Shown: positions 1 to 13,600 of the stretch, piece by piece
How positions within the stretch are numbered: the first letter of the stretch is position 1
How the letters are laid out: each line of letters begins with the position of its first letter
Source: Anastrepha obliqua
Lineage: Eukaryota; Arthropoda; Insecta; Diptera; Tephritidae
Assembly: GCF_027943255.1 (NCBI RefSeq)
Contig: NC_072893.1
Coordinates: 133,361,784 to 133,425,783, forward strand
Reading direction: 5' to 3'
Length of the DNA stretch: 64,000 nucleotides
Position numbers and translations under genes: made by a program
Notes under the pieces: generated by a model
Databases searched by the model: none
Seen by the model: only the letters and a program-made list of their open reading frames with translations
What the model was told of the DNA's origin: nothing

Positions 1-1173
1 TTATATTATGGATACAGACCTATAAGTCTACTACCAGTATTATCAAAAATTTTTGAAAAGTTGCTTTTTGACAGAATCGATCCCATTATACAAAAGGACA
101 AAATAATACCTTGCCACCAATTCGGATTCAGGCAAAAACATTCCACCATCCAACAAGTTCACAGAGTTACAAACAAAATTTTAGAAGACATCGATAAAAA
201 ACGAACGTGTGAAGCAGTATATCTCGACGTGGCCAAAGCTTTTGACACAGTATGGCACGCAGGACTTCTACAAAAACTCTTGACTTATTTACCAACAGAC
301 TACTACGAACTAATGAAAAGTTATATAACTGGAAGACAATTTTATGTAAAATTCGAAGATAAGTATTCTGATATACTAACAATGGAAGCAGGTGTACCGC
401 AAGGTAGTGTCCTTGGGCCGCTTCTGTACCTTCTTTACACTGCTGATATCCCTACACCGGCAACTAAGAATTCTCTAATAGCAACATTCGCAGACGACAC
501 TGTCCTGTTAGCATCAGACAAAGACCCAAGAACGGCTGCTTATAAACTTCAGGAATTACTTGACAACACCACTGAATGGTTCGAGAAATGGGGAATCAAA
601 ATAAACGAAGATAAAACCGCCCACGTCACATACACTAACAAGAGAAAAAAACAATACAATCCAATATTCATAAAGAATAAACAAATCCACCACGACACAA
701 GGGCAAAATACTTGGGTATGATTATAGACAATAAACTTAACTGGAAGTTACACATTGGACAAAAACGACGCGAAATCAAGACTAGGTTTAAACAACTTCA
801 TTGGCTTTTGGGAAAGAATTCAACGCTCTCACTAGAAAATAAGATACTAATATACAAAGTAATTATAACACCAATATGGAAATATGGCTCAGAGCTTTGG
901 GGAACTGCCAGCAGAACAAATATAAAAATTATACAACAAACGCAAAATAAGATACTCCGTATAATATCAAAAGCAGAGTGGTATATACTAAATGATAACA
1001 TCCATCGAGAACTTAAAGTAAAAACAGTCCATGAAGAAATACGCAACAACAGCTTAAGACACACAAACCGACTACTAGAACATTCTAACAGGGAAATTCG
1101 GCAACTTCCATTAAAAGAGGAAACCGAGACGAGGAGACTTAAGCGCAAACGACCAACTGACCTGCAGATGTAA
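1..1173 (+). CDS. LINE reverse transcriptase, C-terminal 390 residues (partial at left edge)
   Basis: The frame is open from base 1 (YRPISLL..., an RT signature), so the ATG-less position 61 is not a real start. RT motifs in order: the first catalytic Asp in LDVAKAFDTVWH (nt ~223-258), GVPQGSVLGP (nt ~391-420), the active-site FADDTVLLA (nt ~487-513), then the thumb region with KYLGMIIDNKLNW. The protein ends with a basic tail and TAA at 1171-1173. The enzyme would copy its own RNA into nicked DNA by target-primed reverse transcription. No stop or frameshift is visible in the part present, so this copy may be fairly young; the endonuclease half cannot be seen. Confidence 0.88.
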   Translation, partial: LYYGYRPISLLPVLSKIFEKLLFDRIDPIIQKDKIIPCHQFGFRQKHSTIQQVHRVTNKILEDIDKKRTCEAVYLDVAKAFDTVWHAGLLQKLLTYLPTDYYELMKSYITGRQFYVKFEDKYSDILTMEAGVPQGSVLGPLLYLLYTADIPTPATKNSLIATFADDTVLLASDKDPRTAAYKLQELLDNTTEWFEKWGIKINEDKTAHVTYTNKRKKQYNPIFIKNKQIHHDTRAKYLGMIIDNKLNWKLHIGQKRREIKTRFKQLHWLLGKNSTLSLENKILIYKVIITPIWKYGSELWGTASRTNIKIIQQTQNKILRIISKAEWYILNDNIHRELKVKTVHEEIRNNSLRHTNRLLEHSNREIRQLPLKEETETRRLKRKRPTDLQM

Positions 1174-1360
1174 ATGGTGTCACAATTTTATGAATATATT
1201 TATTCATTAAATAATTGAATTAATTAAATATAGAGTTAATTTTTGTTTTTTTTTCTTAGATAAATGTATATAGTGGTATTGGCTTCTAAATACTGTTGAA
1301 ACCCAAAAAGAAAGAAAAATTGTAAATATTTTAAGTTGAAATAGAAACAATAATAAAGGG

Positions 1361-1394
<34 letters not shown>
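1174..1394 (+). other. 3' UTR and poly(A) tail of the Jockey-clade element
   Basis: AT-rich non-coding sequence follows the RT stop codon and ends in an uninterrupted A run of about 31 bases. That is the expected mark of target-primed reverse transcription of a polyadenylated RNA. Confidence 0.8.
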
Positions 1395-1396
<2 letters not shown>

Positions 1397-3616
1397 ATTA
1401 TGGAATGGTTAACGGCTATATTCAAGGCTGCTCTGAAACTTAAAAGTGTCCCATCAGTATGGAAAGAAGTAAAAGTTGTCTTTATTCTTAAAGCGGCAAA
1501 AAGTTCACACACAACACCTAAGGATTTTAGGCCAATTAGCCTATCCTCTTTTTTGGTAAAAAGATTAGAAAGAATAATAGAAGAGCATATTAAGGGTAAC
1601 ATCAGCCCTAATAAGCTTAGTATCTCACAACCTGCCTACTGTAAAGGGAAATCTACGGAAACAGCACTTAACTCACTTGTTACAGAAATCGAGAAGACAA
1701 TTTATAATAAAGAATTCACACTGGTAGCCTTCCTTGATATCGAGGGCGCGTTCAACAACATCTTACCGGATATCATAATAAATGCACTGACGGATTTCGG
1801 GATCTCTGGCGCTCTGGTTGAGTTCATCAAAAACATGCTCTTGAGCAGATTTGTTGACACAACCCTAGGGACCTAAAATATCAAGAAAAAAGTTAGCATA
1901 GGAACCCCTCAAGGCGGTGTGCTGTCGCCTCTCCTATGGGTGCTAGCATTAAACTCCTTGCTAAAGAGCCTAGAGGAGAGAAGACAATACGTCGTAGCAT
2001 ATGCGGACGATGTTGCAATGGTAGTAAGAGGGAAATTTCCCAATACACCTAGAGAAGTCATGCAAGATTTACTAAACACGGTTGAAAACTGGTCAAAAGC
2101 AAATGGAAAAAGCGGCAACCCTAATAAAGCTGAACTCATCCTAAACTAAGTTGGAAGGCTAATGTCGAAGATAGAGCAAAAAGGCGGCAATAGCACTAAA
2201 CTCTTGTAAACAGCTGATAGGACTAAGTTGGGGTCTCTCCCCATCTATCGTATACTGGCTTTACACAGCAATCGTCAGACCAATCCTAACATACGGTATA
2301 CTAGTATGGTGGCCGGCTTTAGATAAATTATACATTAAAAGAACCATGGTACATGTACAAAGAATGTCCAGTCTTTGCATCTGCGGGGCCCTTAGGACCA
2401 CACCCACAGATGCACTAAATATTATGCTTAACCCTTTACCAATAGAGCGATTCGGTAAGCAAACAGCTGCCAAAGCAGCTCTCAGACTAAGAGAAATCGG
2501 CCTACTCAGAACGAACCAAAGAGGACACTCTTCAATTTTAGAAAAAATCCCCTGCATTCCTGGCACAACGGATTTCTGTAAGACCAAGGACATCAACTTA
2601 AATAAATCCTTTGTCACAGTATTTCCTTCCAAAGAGGAATGAGATAATGGGCTTATTGTTAAGAAAAATGATTTAAACATCTACACAGATGGCTCAAAAC
2701 TGGACAACAAAATAGGTGGAGGGGTTTACTCCGATAAACTTGGAGTACGCCAATCATTTCGCCTACCTGATCATTGCAGTGTATTTCAGGCGGAAGTCAC
2801 TGCAATAAAAGAGGGACTTACGGTAATAAAAACTAGAGTATTATCCACAAATGAAGTCTTCATTTACTCGGACAGTCAAGCGGCAATAAAAGCGCTTGAA
2901 TCTAAAACACACTCGTCAAAAAGAGTTTCAGAATGTTTTAAACTACTAAATGGCGTATCTAAGTGCTACAAAGTGCACCTTATCTGGGTGCCAGGCCACA
3001 GGAATATAGCAGGAAACTGTAAGGTGGATTAACTTGCTCGAACCGGTACAACGCTTGATCTCAAACCGGATAAGGTGCTAATACCAATGGCTATAGCTAC
3101 TTGTAAATTACTTATAGACAGGGAAACCATCAAAAAGGTAAATACAAGCTGGCAAAACCTCACAACATGCGAACTAAGCAGACAGACATGGCCGAACTGG
3201 AACAGCGGTCGATCGAAGATCTTGCTACGATTTAACAGAGAAGCTATAAGAAAAATGATAGGGGTATTAACTGGTCATTGTTTAATAGGCAGCCACGCTA
3301 GAAGGTTAGGACTCCCGTACTTCGATTTCTGTAGAAGCTGTCTTAATACGGAAGAAGAGGAAACAGTCAGAGTGTGAGTGTGAAAGCTTAGCTATGAGAA
3401 GGCTGCGCACTCTTGATACACCATTTTTAACCGATGTAGCGGACATAGCCCATCTAAACTAACGAAGCTCTGCTCGTTTATTAAAGTTATCGGATGGTTT
3501 GAAAAGGAACACTTACCCTACGTGTAACTGGAAAGCTCCTGTGGTATCACAATGGACCTGCGAAAGGTCTAAGTATGTCTTTATGACGACCACCCTACCT
3601 ACCTACCTACCTACAC
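1395..3616 (+). pseudogene. LOA-clade LINE ORF2, decayed copy 1 (RT + RNase H + C-terminal zinc motif)
   Basis: Fragments of one polyprotein lie in order: RT finger with KDFRPISLSSF and KGKSTETALN (1400-1876); palm with GTPQGGVLSPLLW and the active-site AYADDVAMVV (1900-2149); thumb/connection (2346-2642); RNase H beginning IYTDGS (about 2680) with YSDSQAAIKALE and LIWVPGHRN (to ~3030); and the C-terminal part (3075-3380). Gene order and motifs place it with RNase H-bearing LOA/I-group LINEs. Compared with copy 2 (33169-35313) it has stops at 1874 (TAA), 2641 (TGA) and at the KVD-stop-LAR site near 3030. It also has a ~110 bp deletion after 2148 removing the palm end, and a small deletion in the zinc motif near 3370. 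It cannot make active protein. It starts abruptly at the poly(A) of the preceding LINE. Confidence 0.88.
3590..3616 (+). repeat. (TACC)n 3' tail of LOA copy 1
   Basis: The element ends in about five TACC/CTAC units. LOA copy 2 ends with the same tetranucleotide tail at 35297-35314 after an equivalent 3' UTR, so the repeat is the element's own terminus and not a chance microsatellite. Confidence 0.75.
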
Positions 3617-6600
3617 TTCATTCCTTTCACAGGTTTTGTACTATAACAAAATCATAGCAAAACGTCTGTGTGTCAACTTCAATCAAGGAGTTACTGCAGG
3701 TCCACAGCCAACAAATTACCGCCACATGCGACCCAAACGGTGAGTTGACAAAAATGTCGTAAATGCCATAATTTCACAAATATAGCATACATAAATCGCC
3801 AATTCACCCTAGTTTTTTAACTTTGATTTTATAAAATTCTGCGAAAAATATGACTAGCGCAGCAGTCGGCAAGCAACAGTCAGTGGCCAACTACTTTCCT
3901 ACCCTAACACCCATCCAATTCACATATCACCAGAGACAAGCCCGGCGAGTGTCCGTCTTGCGTGTAGTCTTCGTTACGACAAATATGGCAATTCTTGCTG
4001 CTAATACATACGCCCATTTCATGCCATACCTTTTTCACTCCACTTCAACGCTAATCGCTTAGAAGTACGCTTAAGAGAACTGCCACCGCTTCGTTAAACC
4101 CGCATAAATCCATTTCAACAAAGCGCAGCTATGCCGCGTAGCCTTACAGTAAGTCAGTAACAGTGCACTAGTCCATGCGCTCGTACGTCCACTAGCCAGT
4201 CAGCCAGCAGTGGTGTGTAATAATCAGCATCAGCAAAATGTGGCAAAAGCAAGAGATGCATGGAAGTGTAGCAAGTGGCTAGCAGCGCCTTGGTTTCGCC
4301 TACAAATGCCCCAAGGAGGCGAGCGCTTGCTTAGTTTGCCAGACGCGTTCGAAAAAATGCCATTAATATGCAGCGCACATCTGTAGCGTCACAAGGATGT
4401 ACGGCGATCGCGGTGGTGGCCTACAGCTATGCGCTTAGCCGCCAATGAGCTAATTACGCGCCGCTCATTTTGACAAATAGCCATCGATGGTAGTAAATTT
4501 AATTAAATTAATTAGGCAGATATTCTTAAAAATGCAAAATTAAAACGCATTTAACGATCGAACTAATGAGGCGCGCAAGATAAGCGCACAAGCACCTGAC
4601 TCGCAGTGGTAGCAGCAGCCAGAAGCTACAACTCAGCGCCTTTGGCAGTTCGCACGATAGCTACTGTAAATGCGCACTGCGATTTTAATTACACATTAAT
4701 GAAGCTTGCACTCTTTGCCCCTTGCCTTGGGCATGGAAGATTCTCCAGACCTGTACGGCCGTCATCCTTTGGGACTAAGGTGGCCACTGACGACCAGCAG
4801 CTGGCAATGTCGCGTAATTGATTATTTCCATTGTATGTAGCGTGGCCGCGCACCATTTCCGCGCAACACAGCTGCCACCATTGCTCGCCCTCCGCAACTG
4901 TTCAAATGAACGTTCAACGCACCGATTTTGGTGCGCGCGCAACTAATGCGTTTCTGATAACGCCATGAACGAGTGGCGAAACGCAAACTATGGACAGGGC
5001 CAATCCGTGACCGGGGGCGATAGGTTGGCGCGCGGTCGTGAGAGCATACGTCTGGCGCGACATTTAAGCTAATCGAAGTTTGACGATCATCGAACGCGTC
5101 TTGTTTACAGCCTCAGCAACGCGGCGGAGTGCCAAAAATAAACAAACTAAACAAACTCACAGCCCAAAATCAATGCGCACCATCTTATTTTTGCATTTGC
5201 TGAACTAGTTTTCTTATCCCGCGACCATTTGGTAACGATTTCTGCCGCGAGATAAGGGAATGTGAGCGCGTAATTCCATCTTTTGCGGCGATCGTTATCG
5301 CCCAACACCCAGCAGTGGCAGCAGCGGCGCACGTATTGATTTATCGTTCGCTTAGTTGGCTTCATTGCAATTTTAAATTGGTAATTTGTAAAATCGGTGC
5401 CGCGGTGCAGTAGCTCCGATCGAGCAAAGGAAATTTATTTGTGCAAGAATTTTCAAATGAGATAAAATTTGCATTTTGATTAACAGAGAAAAATAAGCAA
5501 ACATTTTTGCAAGAATTATCGATAAAATAAAAGGCCATGAGAAACGATAAGGAATAGATTTTCAATCTGAGCCGCGTCTCTAAAAAATATAAAAGTCGTT
5601 TCGAAAATGCGAAGCCTAAGACTTAAACTACAATCTTGACGCCTGCACCAATTGAATTTTTTCATAGGTTACTGAATTTACAATTGCTTCTTTATCACCT
5701 CGTTTTTTATTGTTGTTGCCTTTTACCGTCTGCTGCCAAATTCAACTTTATGCAAATGGCCACACTTCATCACTCACGTGTCGGCATTGTGTTGTTGCTA
5801 TTGTTAACTCGCACACTTCTCGCACACTGACGCATTGTGTTGTCTATTTTACGACAACTGCAACGTCAATACATCTTTATTTAAATATCTATGAGAGTTG
5901 AGTAGTGGGACCAGAGGGCAGATTGGGTATAGGAAGCGGCTGGCGTTCAACCGCATAATCGGAGGCATTTTTGTTTTTCTTTGTTTGTTTGTTATCCTTT
6001 TAGTATCTACATATATTATCTCCATATCACACCCTTACCAAGTGCCTTTATCTCAGTAGTTCCTCATGCACAAATGCAGTTGCCAGCGTTGCAGCGAAGT
6101 AAATGGTTTGCTGTGCATTTTATCTTCTTTTGTATTTCTAGTCTATACTTTTTAGTTTCAGCTTTAAAGTGGGCGTCTTTTTTAGAAGTAAAAAACATCA
6201 ATTTTTCCCTTTAAGTCGATTCATAATAGGTTTTAAGATATCCAAACAAAGTTACAGATTCTAATTCTCAATGTTTCCGCAGTTAAAAAACCAAAGCAGA
6301 CGAGTATCAGGAAGTTGCGCTGCGATGAAGCGGCCAGATTTGAGCTTAGGAGCTCGTTTCATGACTTATAATTTTTATGATTTCTCAGAATTGGCGAGCG
6401 AGCGAGAAACGACTAATGAGCCTTCGGAAGAACTGTAAAATTAAAAAGAAAATCTATACTCTTTTCTAACAAAATTTAAAAAAATTGAGGGAGAGAGCCC
6501 AGTTACCAAGACAGAAATGCTGGGTTTTTTTGTGTTGTAGGACGGGATCATTTGCTATTTTATTTAATAGCGCAAATGATTCTATATGAGGAGAAATCTC

Positions 6601-7632
6601 TCTGCTGCTGTTAAAAAGAGTCTACGTCTTGCTTTCAAGCCCACGGCAGTTCCATCAATTATTTCACAAGCCTGCTAAAAATTGCAGCGATTGTGCTGAA
6701 AATAGCGTGGTTCGCTTAAACTTGGACTTGGTTTAACCCAGTGTTCATTACTTCGCAGTAAACCAGGGTGTACTCCCCCAAATTTCCTATCAAAGCTTTG
6801 TAAATAAATATTTTTTAACCACCTATAAAATCGCACTTTTTTTAATAAAAAGTGCAGTTTTATTACACTGTGCGACATAATTTTCGCATTTTGGGCGTTT
6901 TTGAAGTAAAGCTAATTTCACTTTGATTAATTGTTGTCGGGAGCTTTGATTTTGTACGAGTTCCGGTTTCATAGGTATATCCCTTGGACTACATTTCTAT
7001 AATTAATATTTGCAGGTTAGTGAATTTTCCACTTCTTTGAGATCACCAACTCATGCAATCACACATTTACAGCTTCAACTGGTTATTAGTCACTCAAAAT
7101 CACCGTTATCCAGCTCGTTCCCCAGTCGTTAGCCAGCCTTCACCTTTTCCACCAACGTCCAGCAGATCCAGCTGTTTTTCCAGCGAGACTCGCAACTGTC
7201 AAATGCTCTGCTAATAAGTCACTTGCAATCTGTAGAAATGTTTTGTTCTTCTTTATGTGGCCACTCCTTCAATTTCAACTTCCTTACAGATACATACAAA
7301 TGACAACTGCTTATCCATTTCGGTGTCACGTATATATGTATGTCGGTGCCACACACAGGTTCGCACCACTTCTGGGAGCTTCCAGTCCATTATTGTATGC
7401 CATTGTAGCGCACTAATCGCCCATACCAATAATTTATGTCGGATTATAATGTCGTGTCACATAAATTAATGTTGCCAACTTATTTTGCAGCATTCGCCAG
7501 GCAATGTCGACCTCGCAAACAACATCCCACACCTCCTTTCCCGGCGCCTCCGCAGCACACCGCTGCCTATTTAGCCTCGACTGCTGCATGACACGCTGAA
7601 GAGGCTAGTAAATCTCGGCATGGTTGCGTACA

Positions 7633-7654
7633 CATACACACACACACACATACA
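7633..7654. repeat. (CA)n microsatellite
   Basis: A short near-perfect CA run inside non-coding DNA. Confidence 0.7.
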
Positions 7655-10600
7655 TACTACATAGGTGCATAGTTGCAAAGCTACATACGCGTCCAAGTTT
7701 ATTTTGGCCCGTGGTTGAATTGCTGTCAGTTTTTGTTGTTAGTTATTGTTATTTGTGTTTTAGGCTTTTTCTATTAAGATTTTCCATTTGTCGTCTGTTA
7801 TTTGGTGTGCCGCACGCCGCATTTTTACTGTCACTGTTGCATGCCACAAACTATGGCTGGCAGCCTAGGCATAATGCGTGGCATGATCGCCATTTCATGG
7901 AGATGTGTGCGTGCATGCGTGCGTGTGTGTGCTTCACGGAAATTACAGGCAGCCAACGTGATTGCCGTCAATTTTGTTTTATTAATTGCAATTTGCTTTT
8001 GCTCTGCCAACAAACAGCGAGCCAATGGTCAGCATTGATCGGTCATCGGTGATCGGCGGCAGCTGCCAGCCAAACAACCAGCAGCAGCTATCGCAGAAGC
8101 AGCCAGTTGTCAAAAATCATAAAAACGAAGTTGCGAATGCAACAAACCCACGCCCACGGATTTGTCAGCGTATATTAAAATCATAAATGGAAGCTACAAA
8201 GTCACACAGTCACAGAGTCGCAGAGCCGCTGTAGTCGAGAAGAGCGCGTCGCGCACTCCATGATACCAGCGTCCAATTGGTAATGTTAAATTCGTATTGA
8301 CATTTTGTTGACTGCCCGCTGGCCTGTGTGCATATGTGGGTGTGTTGTTGCCGTACATCTATGATTTATGTAGTGGCAAACGAGTGGCCCAAATATGGAA
8401 CTACTTAGGAAATCTGCACGCACACATGCACACACACGTTATAAAACACCAAAAGCATTGAACGATCATAAAAATGAGACAATAAATAGCCGCCTGCCCA
8501 AAAGAGTGAGTCAAACAGAAAGATGTGCGGCACAGCGGGTTGGCGGCAGCGCAGTAGCGCTCAGGCGGTACATGCGAGCACTCCAGCCGAGACGACTGAA
8601 ATATTTGAGTAAGGCGGTTGGTAGTTGGGATGAAACGCGTTTGCGCTAGCATTTTAGGTAAAATGATGAATTTGTTCAACTTCCCCACTTGCGGTTTGCA
8701 TGTTTTACGCCTTCTCGGCAGCTCTCCAGGCCACAGGCGCGCTTGTCACACGGAATGAAGTCTGCATAATTTTGATTTATGGGATGAGACAGAATCACAA
8801 ACAGGCTCATAATTTATAGACAACAGCTAGCTGCACGGCGTTAACACACTGATGCCAAGAGGTTCTTCAGCTGCATGTGCATGCAGCACGTTGCATTTAT
8901 TCCGCGCGCGCGTTTAAGAAAATTTTCAACAACACCTCCAGCTCGGTATAACTAAGAAATCCAATAAACTACGTGTTCCCCATAAATTTGCGATACGTTT
9001 TCCCGCGCGTGCCTATTATGCACAATTACACTGTGGCAGGCGATAATCAAAAAGTGAACGCACTTGGCGGCAGACACGTCAAAATATAGGTATCAACGTG
9101 CTAACAATAAATTTTCCCAACTACGCAGGCGCGCGACGCGCTGTCAGCAAAGCGTTCAAAAAGCAGTGTAACGCGAAGGGCGAAAGAACGTGGCTGGTTA
9201 TGATTTATACGCGCGGCATAAAATGACAGAAACAAAGTGCGAAAAATTTTGTCAGTCAAACAAGGGGCATAAAAACTAAACTGGTGCTATAAGTTTCAGT
9301 AACACTAATATATAGTGCGATCAATAACGTTGAAGACCTACTTAGATTACTGCCCTTGCACTGCCAGAACTTCAACTGCATTGAGCGCGTCGACAGCTCC
9401 CTATTCGAAAATGCATTACAGCATTTCTTTACCATTTCAAAATCCACAAAAAAAGGCTTTGCATGAAAAGTAGGATTCCCTTAGTTTAAGACTTCCTAAT
9501 CGCCCAATAACTGTCACAATCATTTACCTCTGTAACCAGCCTTCTGTTGCGGTCAATCTAGGCGCGTGCGCGCAGGCGTCAATCGCGTGCTTCGCCAACA
9601 TTACTCAGCGCCACGACATTTGACTAACGCGCCAATCATAATTTCCATATTTATCGCATATATTAAGGCGGCTACTGCATCGTCCGTCTCCCTGCTTACT
9701 CCATCAGTTCCGCCGTATCTGCCCATCCAGCTTCATTACCTTTTCTGCGCCGACTGCCAGCATAAATTAATTTAACAGAGTTGTGAATTTGTCGTTGGCA
9801 CACCAAATGACTAATTACTTCGAAGCCTTAAAGTCCCAGAGTCTTGAAGCCTTGCTGTCTTGGAATCTTGGAGTCGCCTGCACCTGCGCCACTCATTTTC
9901 GCTATCAATTTTTATGAATATTCTTTAAAGCCGCTAATTACCAACTAATTCCGCAAGTCGTCCCACCAGCTTGCCAACGGTGCTCCACTGACGCATCAAC
10001 AGCCAATGCCATTGTAAACTTTTGCTACTGTTGTTGTTCGTAGACAATTTTGATTTGCTTTTTATTGTTACCGTGGCACCTAATATTATCGGCGAGGTGT
10101 AGTGGAAAATGTTTATCGCTTAACGCTTGAATGGTATACACGCTACAAAAAAAACAACAACAACAACACTAAGCGCCTGCAGCAACATGCGGAACAGAGG
10201 GAAAAAACCGCCGCAACAAGTTTATTTATAAGCGCTTTTATGAGCTACTGAACGCGCCGCACGCTACGTGCCACAGTCGTTTAGTTGATCTTTTTTCTTT
10301 GCTTTAGCCACCTATCTACAGCAACTGCCTCTGTGTCGACGACAGCAGCAAAGACGGACGACAGTACGCAGTGTGTGACCCACCCCTACGCGCCTCTCGC
10401 CACCTCGCCGCCCCACTTCCAGCCTCCGCCCGTTTCTTCGCCCATTCCCCCGTTCGTCAGCGCCAACAGCCTTCGCCTTCACTGGGAGACAATAAATTTC
10501 ATTGGTGATTAATGGACTTTGTTGCTCGGAAGCCACCAACTTATCATATTTCAGATATCAGCATAAATGCATATTTTGCCGCAGAGCCGCTTGGCCGCTT

Positions 10601-13600
10601 AGACTATAACAGCGTGTAATCCGCTAAGTTGCTCCTACTGGTGCTGCTGCTGTAACTACGCACTTCTGTTGCGCACTCTATGTGAGCCTATCGTTGTGTT
10701 GGTAAGCTGCGCGTCGAACAGTGATTTAGCTGCGCGCTGCCTTGTTAGGCAAAATATTTATTTATGATTTACATATTTAGGCGCACATTGGTGCCGACAC
10801 GATTGCGATATGCAATGAGTTTATTGAATTGTGAATTGAAAATAAGCAAAAGCAAACGCAAAAGTGTAAACAGAAAACAGAAAAGGAAGAACAAATAAAA
10901 ATAAAAATAAAGGGGTCGGAGCCAAGAAGTCAGGGGTTAAAGCTGTTATTTGAATTGAGACTTTTTCCACGGAAACAATGGGATGTGAAGATTATCAATT
11001 GGAAATGGTTGCTACTCTACTGCATTTTAGTAGAAACGGAGAAATTTAAGTATGTAAAAATATTGAATTGAATGGCGTTGGAATGGGACGAGTGTTCGTT
11101 GATGAAGACCCAAGCACTCAGACCCGGATGCCATTTGTGCTTAAAGGAAAAAAGTTTTTAGCCCTATTGCGTGACTATTACTGGAACTTCTGAGTGAGCT
11201 CCTATACGGGTTAAGTTATCGAGCTTGTTAGCTATGCGTTGTACAGCTAAACACCTTTGGCTAAAATTATTGAGCCTTGTGGATCGATGAGTACCAGTGA
11301 TACGATGTGCCACGAGCAGTATTCATACGCTACGTGTACACTATACGTTTATCATTTCGTTAGCCCTCTGAGAGATGCAACCAACTGCTTGGCAAATGAA
11401 ATGGAAAGCAAAGTCTCCAATTACTGCATACAGGCAGGAATCAATCTAAGCCGACCGAAAGCCAAGAATTATTGTTAGTGAGATAGGAGAGAAAGGATGT
11501 ACCACACGGCAAGCTCCTTTTCAAACTTCCCTGATCCCTTGCTGAATCTCCGAACTTTGGCGAGTGGTAGAGAATACGGCTGATCACATCTCAACACATC
11601 TCTGACACAGAACTGCGCCTTAATTTAGTAAGCAGAAAGAGTGCTCGGACTCGTTATTCTCCCACCGCCAGCAGACATATATTGGGTTGTCGATTATGTG
11701 GCACCATGTTGGTGCCACGTTTTTTGCCATCTAATCAATCCAATAAGCAATCGTAGCTCGCAACTCCTTAACTTCATAAGAAATTCCGCTACTACGCTGT
11801 TCAGCTTTTTAAGAAGTGCTAAGTTATTTTACGTATGTTGACGCTGCGCTAACAGCCCTAAGTTTTTGTACATGAGATCTTGAATCTAACTACTGTTTCC
11901 TACAAAATCTGAACCAATAATTGACGCTAGTTCCGCTGCATGGGATAATTCTGCGTACACTGCCGGATAGTTTTTGAAGAGATTCAAGCGGTTTCCAGTG
12001 CACTTAGAGCTACCTGGCTTTCACTGCTCACTTTGGACCATTAGCGCTACCTTTCCTCAATTAGCCACACCGCTGCTGAGAGTATTGCGAAAACGTCTAA
12101 CCCAACCTAAACCTTACCTGGAAAGTTTTTATAACTACCAACGTGAAAGCTGATCGAATTCCTCGCAGCTAGACAGTATTTATTTACAGTTTATGTGACC
12201 ACACGTCAAGCCATGTCCTTCTTCTCGACATCACTCCAATTTATTTTCATAAATATGTCCGTTAACCTGATTTAATTAACGCCAAAGACGGTTACTACCG
12301 CAGGTTTTTCTAAAGATTTATGGAAAATGTTTAACACAATTATAGGAACAGATCTAATTAGCAGCGTCATTAGAATTTAATTATTTTGAACTTACATAGA
12401 AATTAAAGTTCCATCGTTCGTTTTTTTGTTTTTTTGTTGACGATGTTGGCTGTTTTCTTCCATATAAAATGTGTCGAACGTTCGTTGTAAGGGTAAAATG
12501 CACAAGATCGCCAGCAAAAAAATTCTAAAAAATCAACAAGATTTTTGAACGACTTCAAATTTGAACTTTGATAGGTTAAAATTCAATGGGCTATAAATTT
12601 GCATACTCGAAATTTTTCTGAAAATTCTATTATAATTACAAAGTTTGAAATTTTGGTTATAATTTGTTGATTTTTTTCTTCAGTTTTGCATAGAGTTTGG
12701 AGCTTCCTTTTAATGGACTTTTTGTACAAATATAAACTATTTTTTCATTAAAAAATTATATGCCAAAACTTCTCAATAAGTTCCTAAGCCATAGTTATTT
12801 ATCGCACAATATATATAGAAGGATTGAATAAAGTTGTGCTGATTCAATTCTGCTGAAGGCCAGTTTTTCAGATTTTTGATAGCGACACATTCCCTTCACA
12901 TCATCGAATTAAATACTGAACTCAATTAGCTCCATGGGGCGATTTCAGCTTACAAAGCTCTTGCAATCACAATTCACAGCTATCCAATTCGCCTGTAAAA
13001 TATCATTTATCTTCAAGTTGAAAACACAGCCAGATAGTTGGGCCATATCAGTGGTAAAATTAGTATTTTATTTCCACATATCTGAACTCTTTTCCTTCTA
13101 GGCACACATACACACACACGAACAATATGTACTGCCTTTCTACAACCAACCAAGCGGTCAAAGACCAATGTTTGCAATTATTCTAGGCCTCTAATCGCAG
13201 CATCAGAGAAACATTAATATCTGGGAAATGCTTCGAAGCAGTCAGACGAAAGATAACAAGAAAATATACAACGAATAATGATGAATGGAAGGAAACAAAC
13301 AACCAGCAGCGGAATCACAACAACGCGAACAACGGACAGACTTGAAGGCACTAGACGTGGAATGGTGCAGTGGAGCTACACCGCGACATGGCAGGAGTTC
13401 ATTGGCAGTTCAATGGATGGATGGAGTAGTGGTCCGGAGTGTAATGGGCAAACTGGCTGACTGGCTGACTGACTACAAGAGTGAATGGCTAACTAACTAA
13501 ACTGACAGCCACTCTGGCTAGCTGACTGTCTGGTTGACCGAATCGAGCAACTCGCGTGCCTAAAAGCAAAACATTGTGCGAATTGTAGATGAAGTAAACT

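Larger units (their letters stand above)
1..1394 (+). mobile_element. Jockey-clade non-LTR retrotransposon, 3' part with poly(A) tail
   Basis: Sequence shows a reverse-transcriptase frame open from base 1, a ~190 bp 3' UTR and a run of about 31 A (1364-1394). An AATAAA-like signal (aataataaag) lies just before the tail. There is no RNase H domain after the RT, and the coding end (RRLKRKRP near the C-terminus) is typical of Jockey-clade elements such as Jockey, Doc and BS. The 5' end, ORF1 and endonuclease lie beyond the left edge. Immediately after the poly(A), at 1395, a different LINE (LOA copy 1) begins in mid-coding sequence, so this element may have inserted into that one. The other flank is outside the window, so no target duplication can be checked. 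Confidence 0.9.

Noticed and set aside
11690..11720. GGCACCATGTTGGTGCCACG inverted repeat as a transposon end
   Set aside because: A single short palindrome without a partner end or coding sequence.
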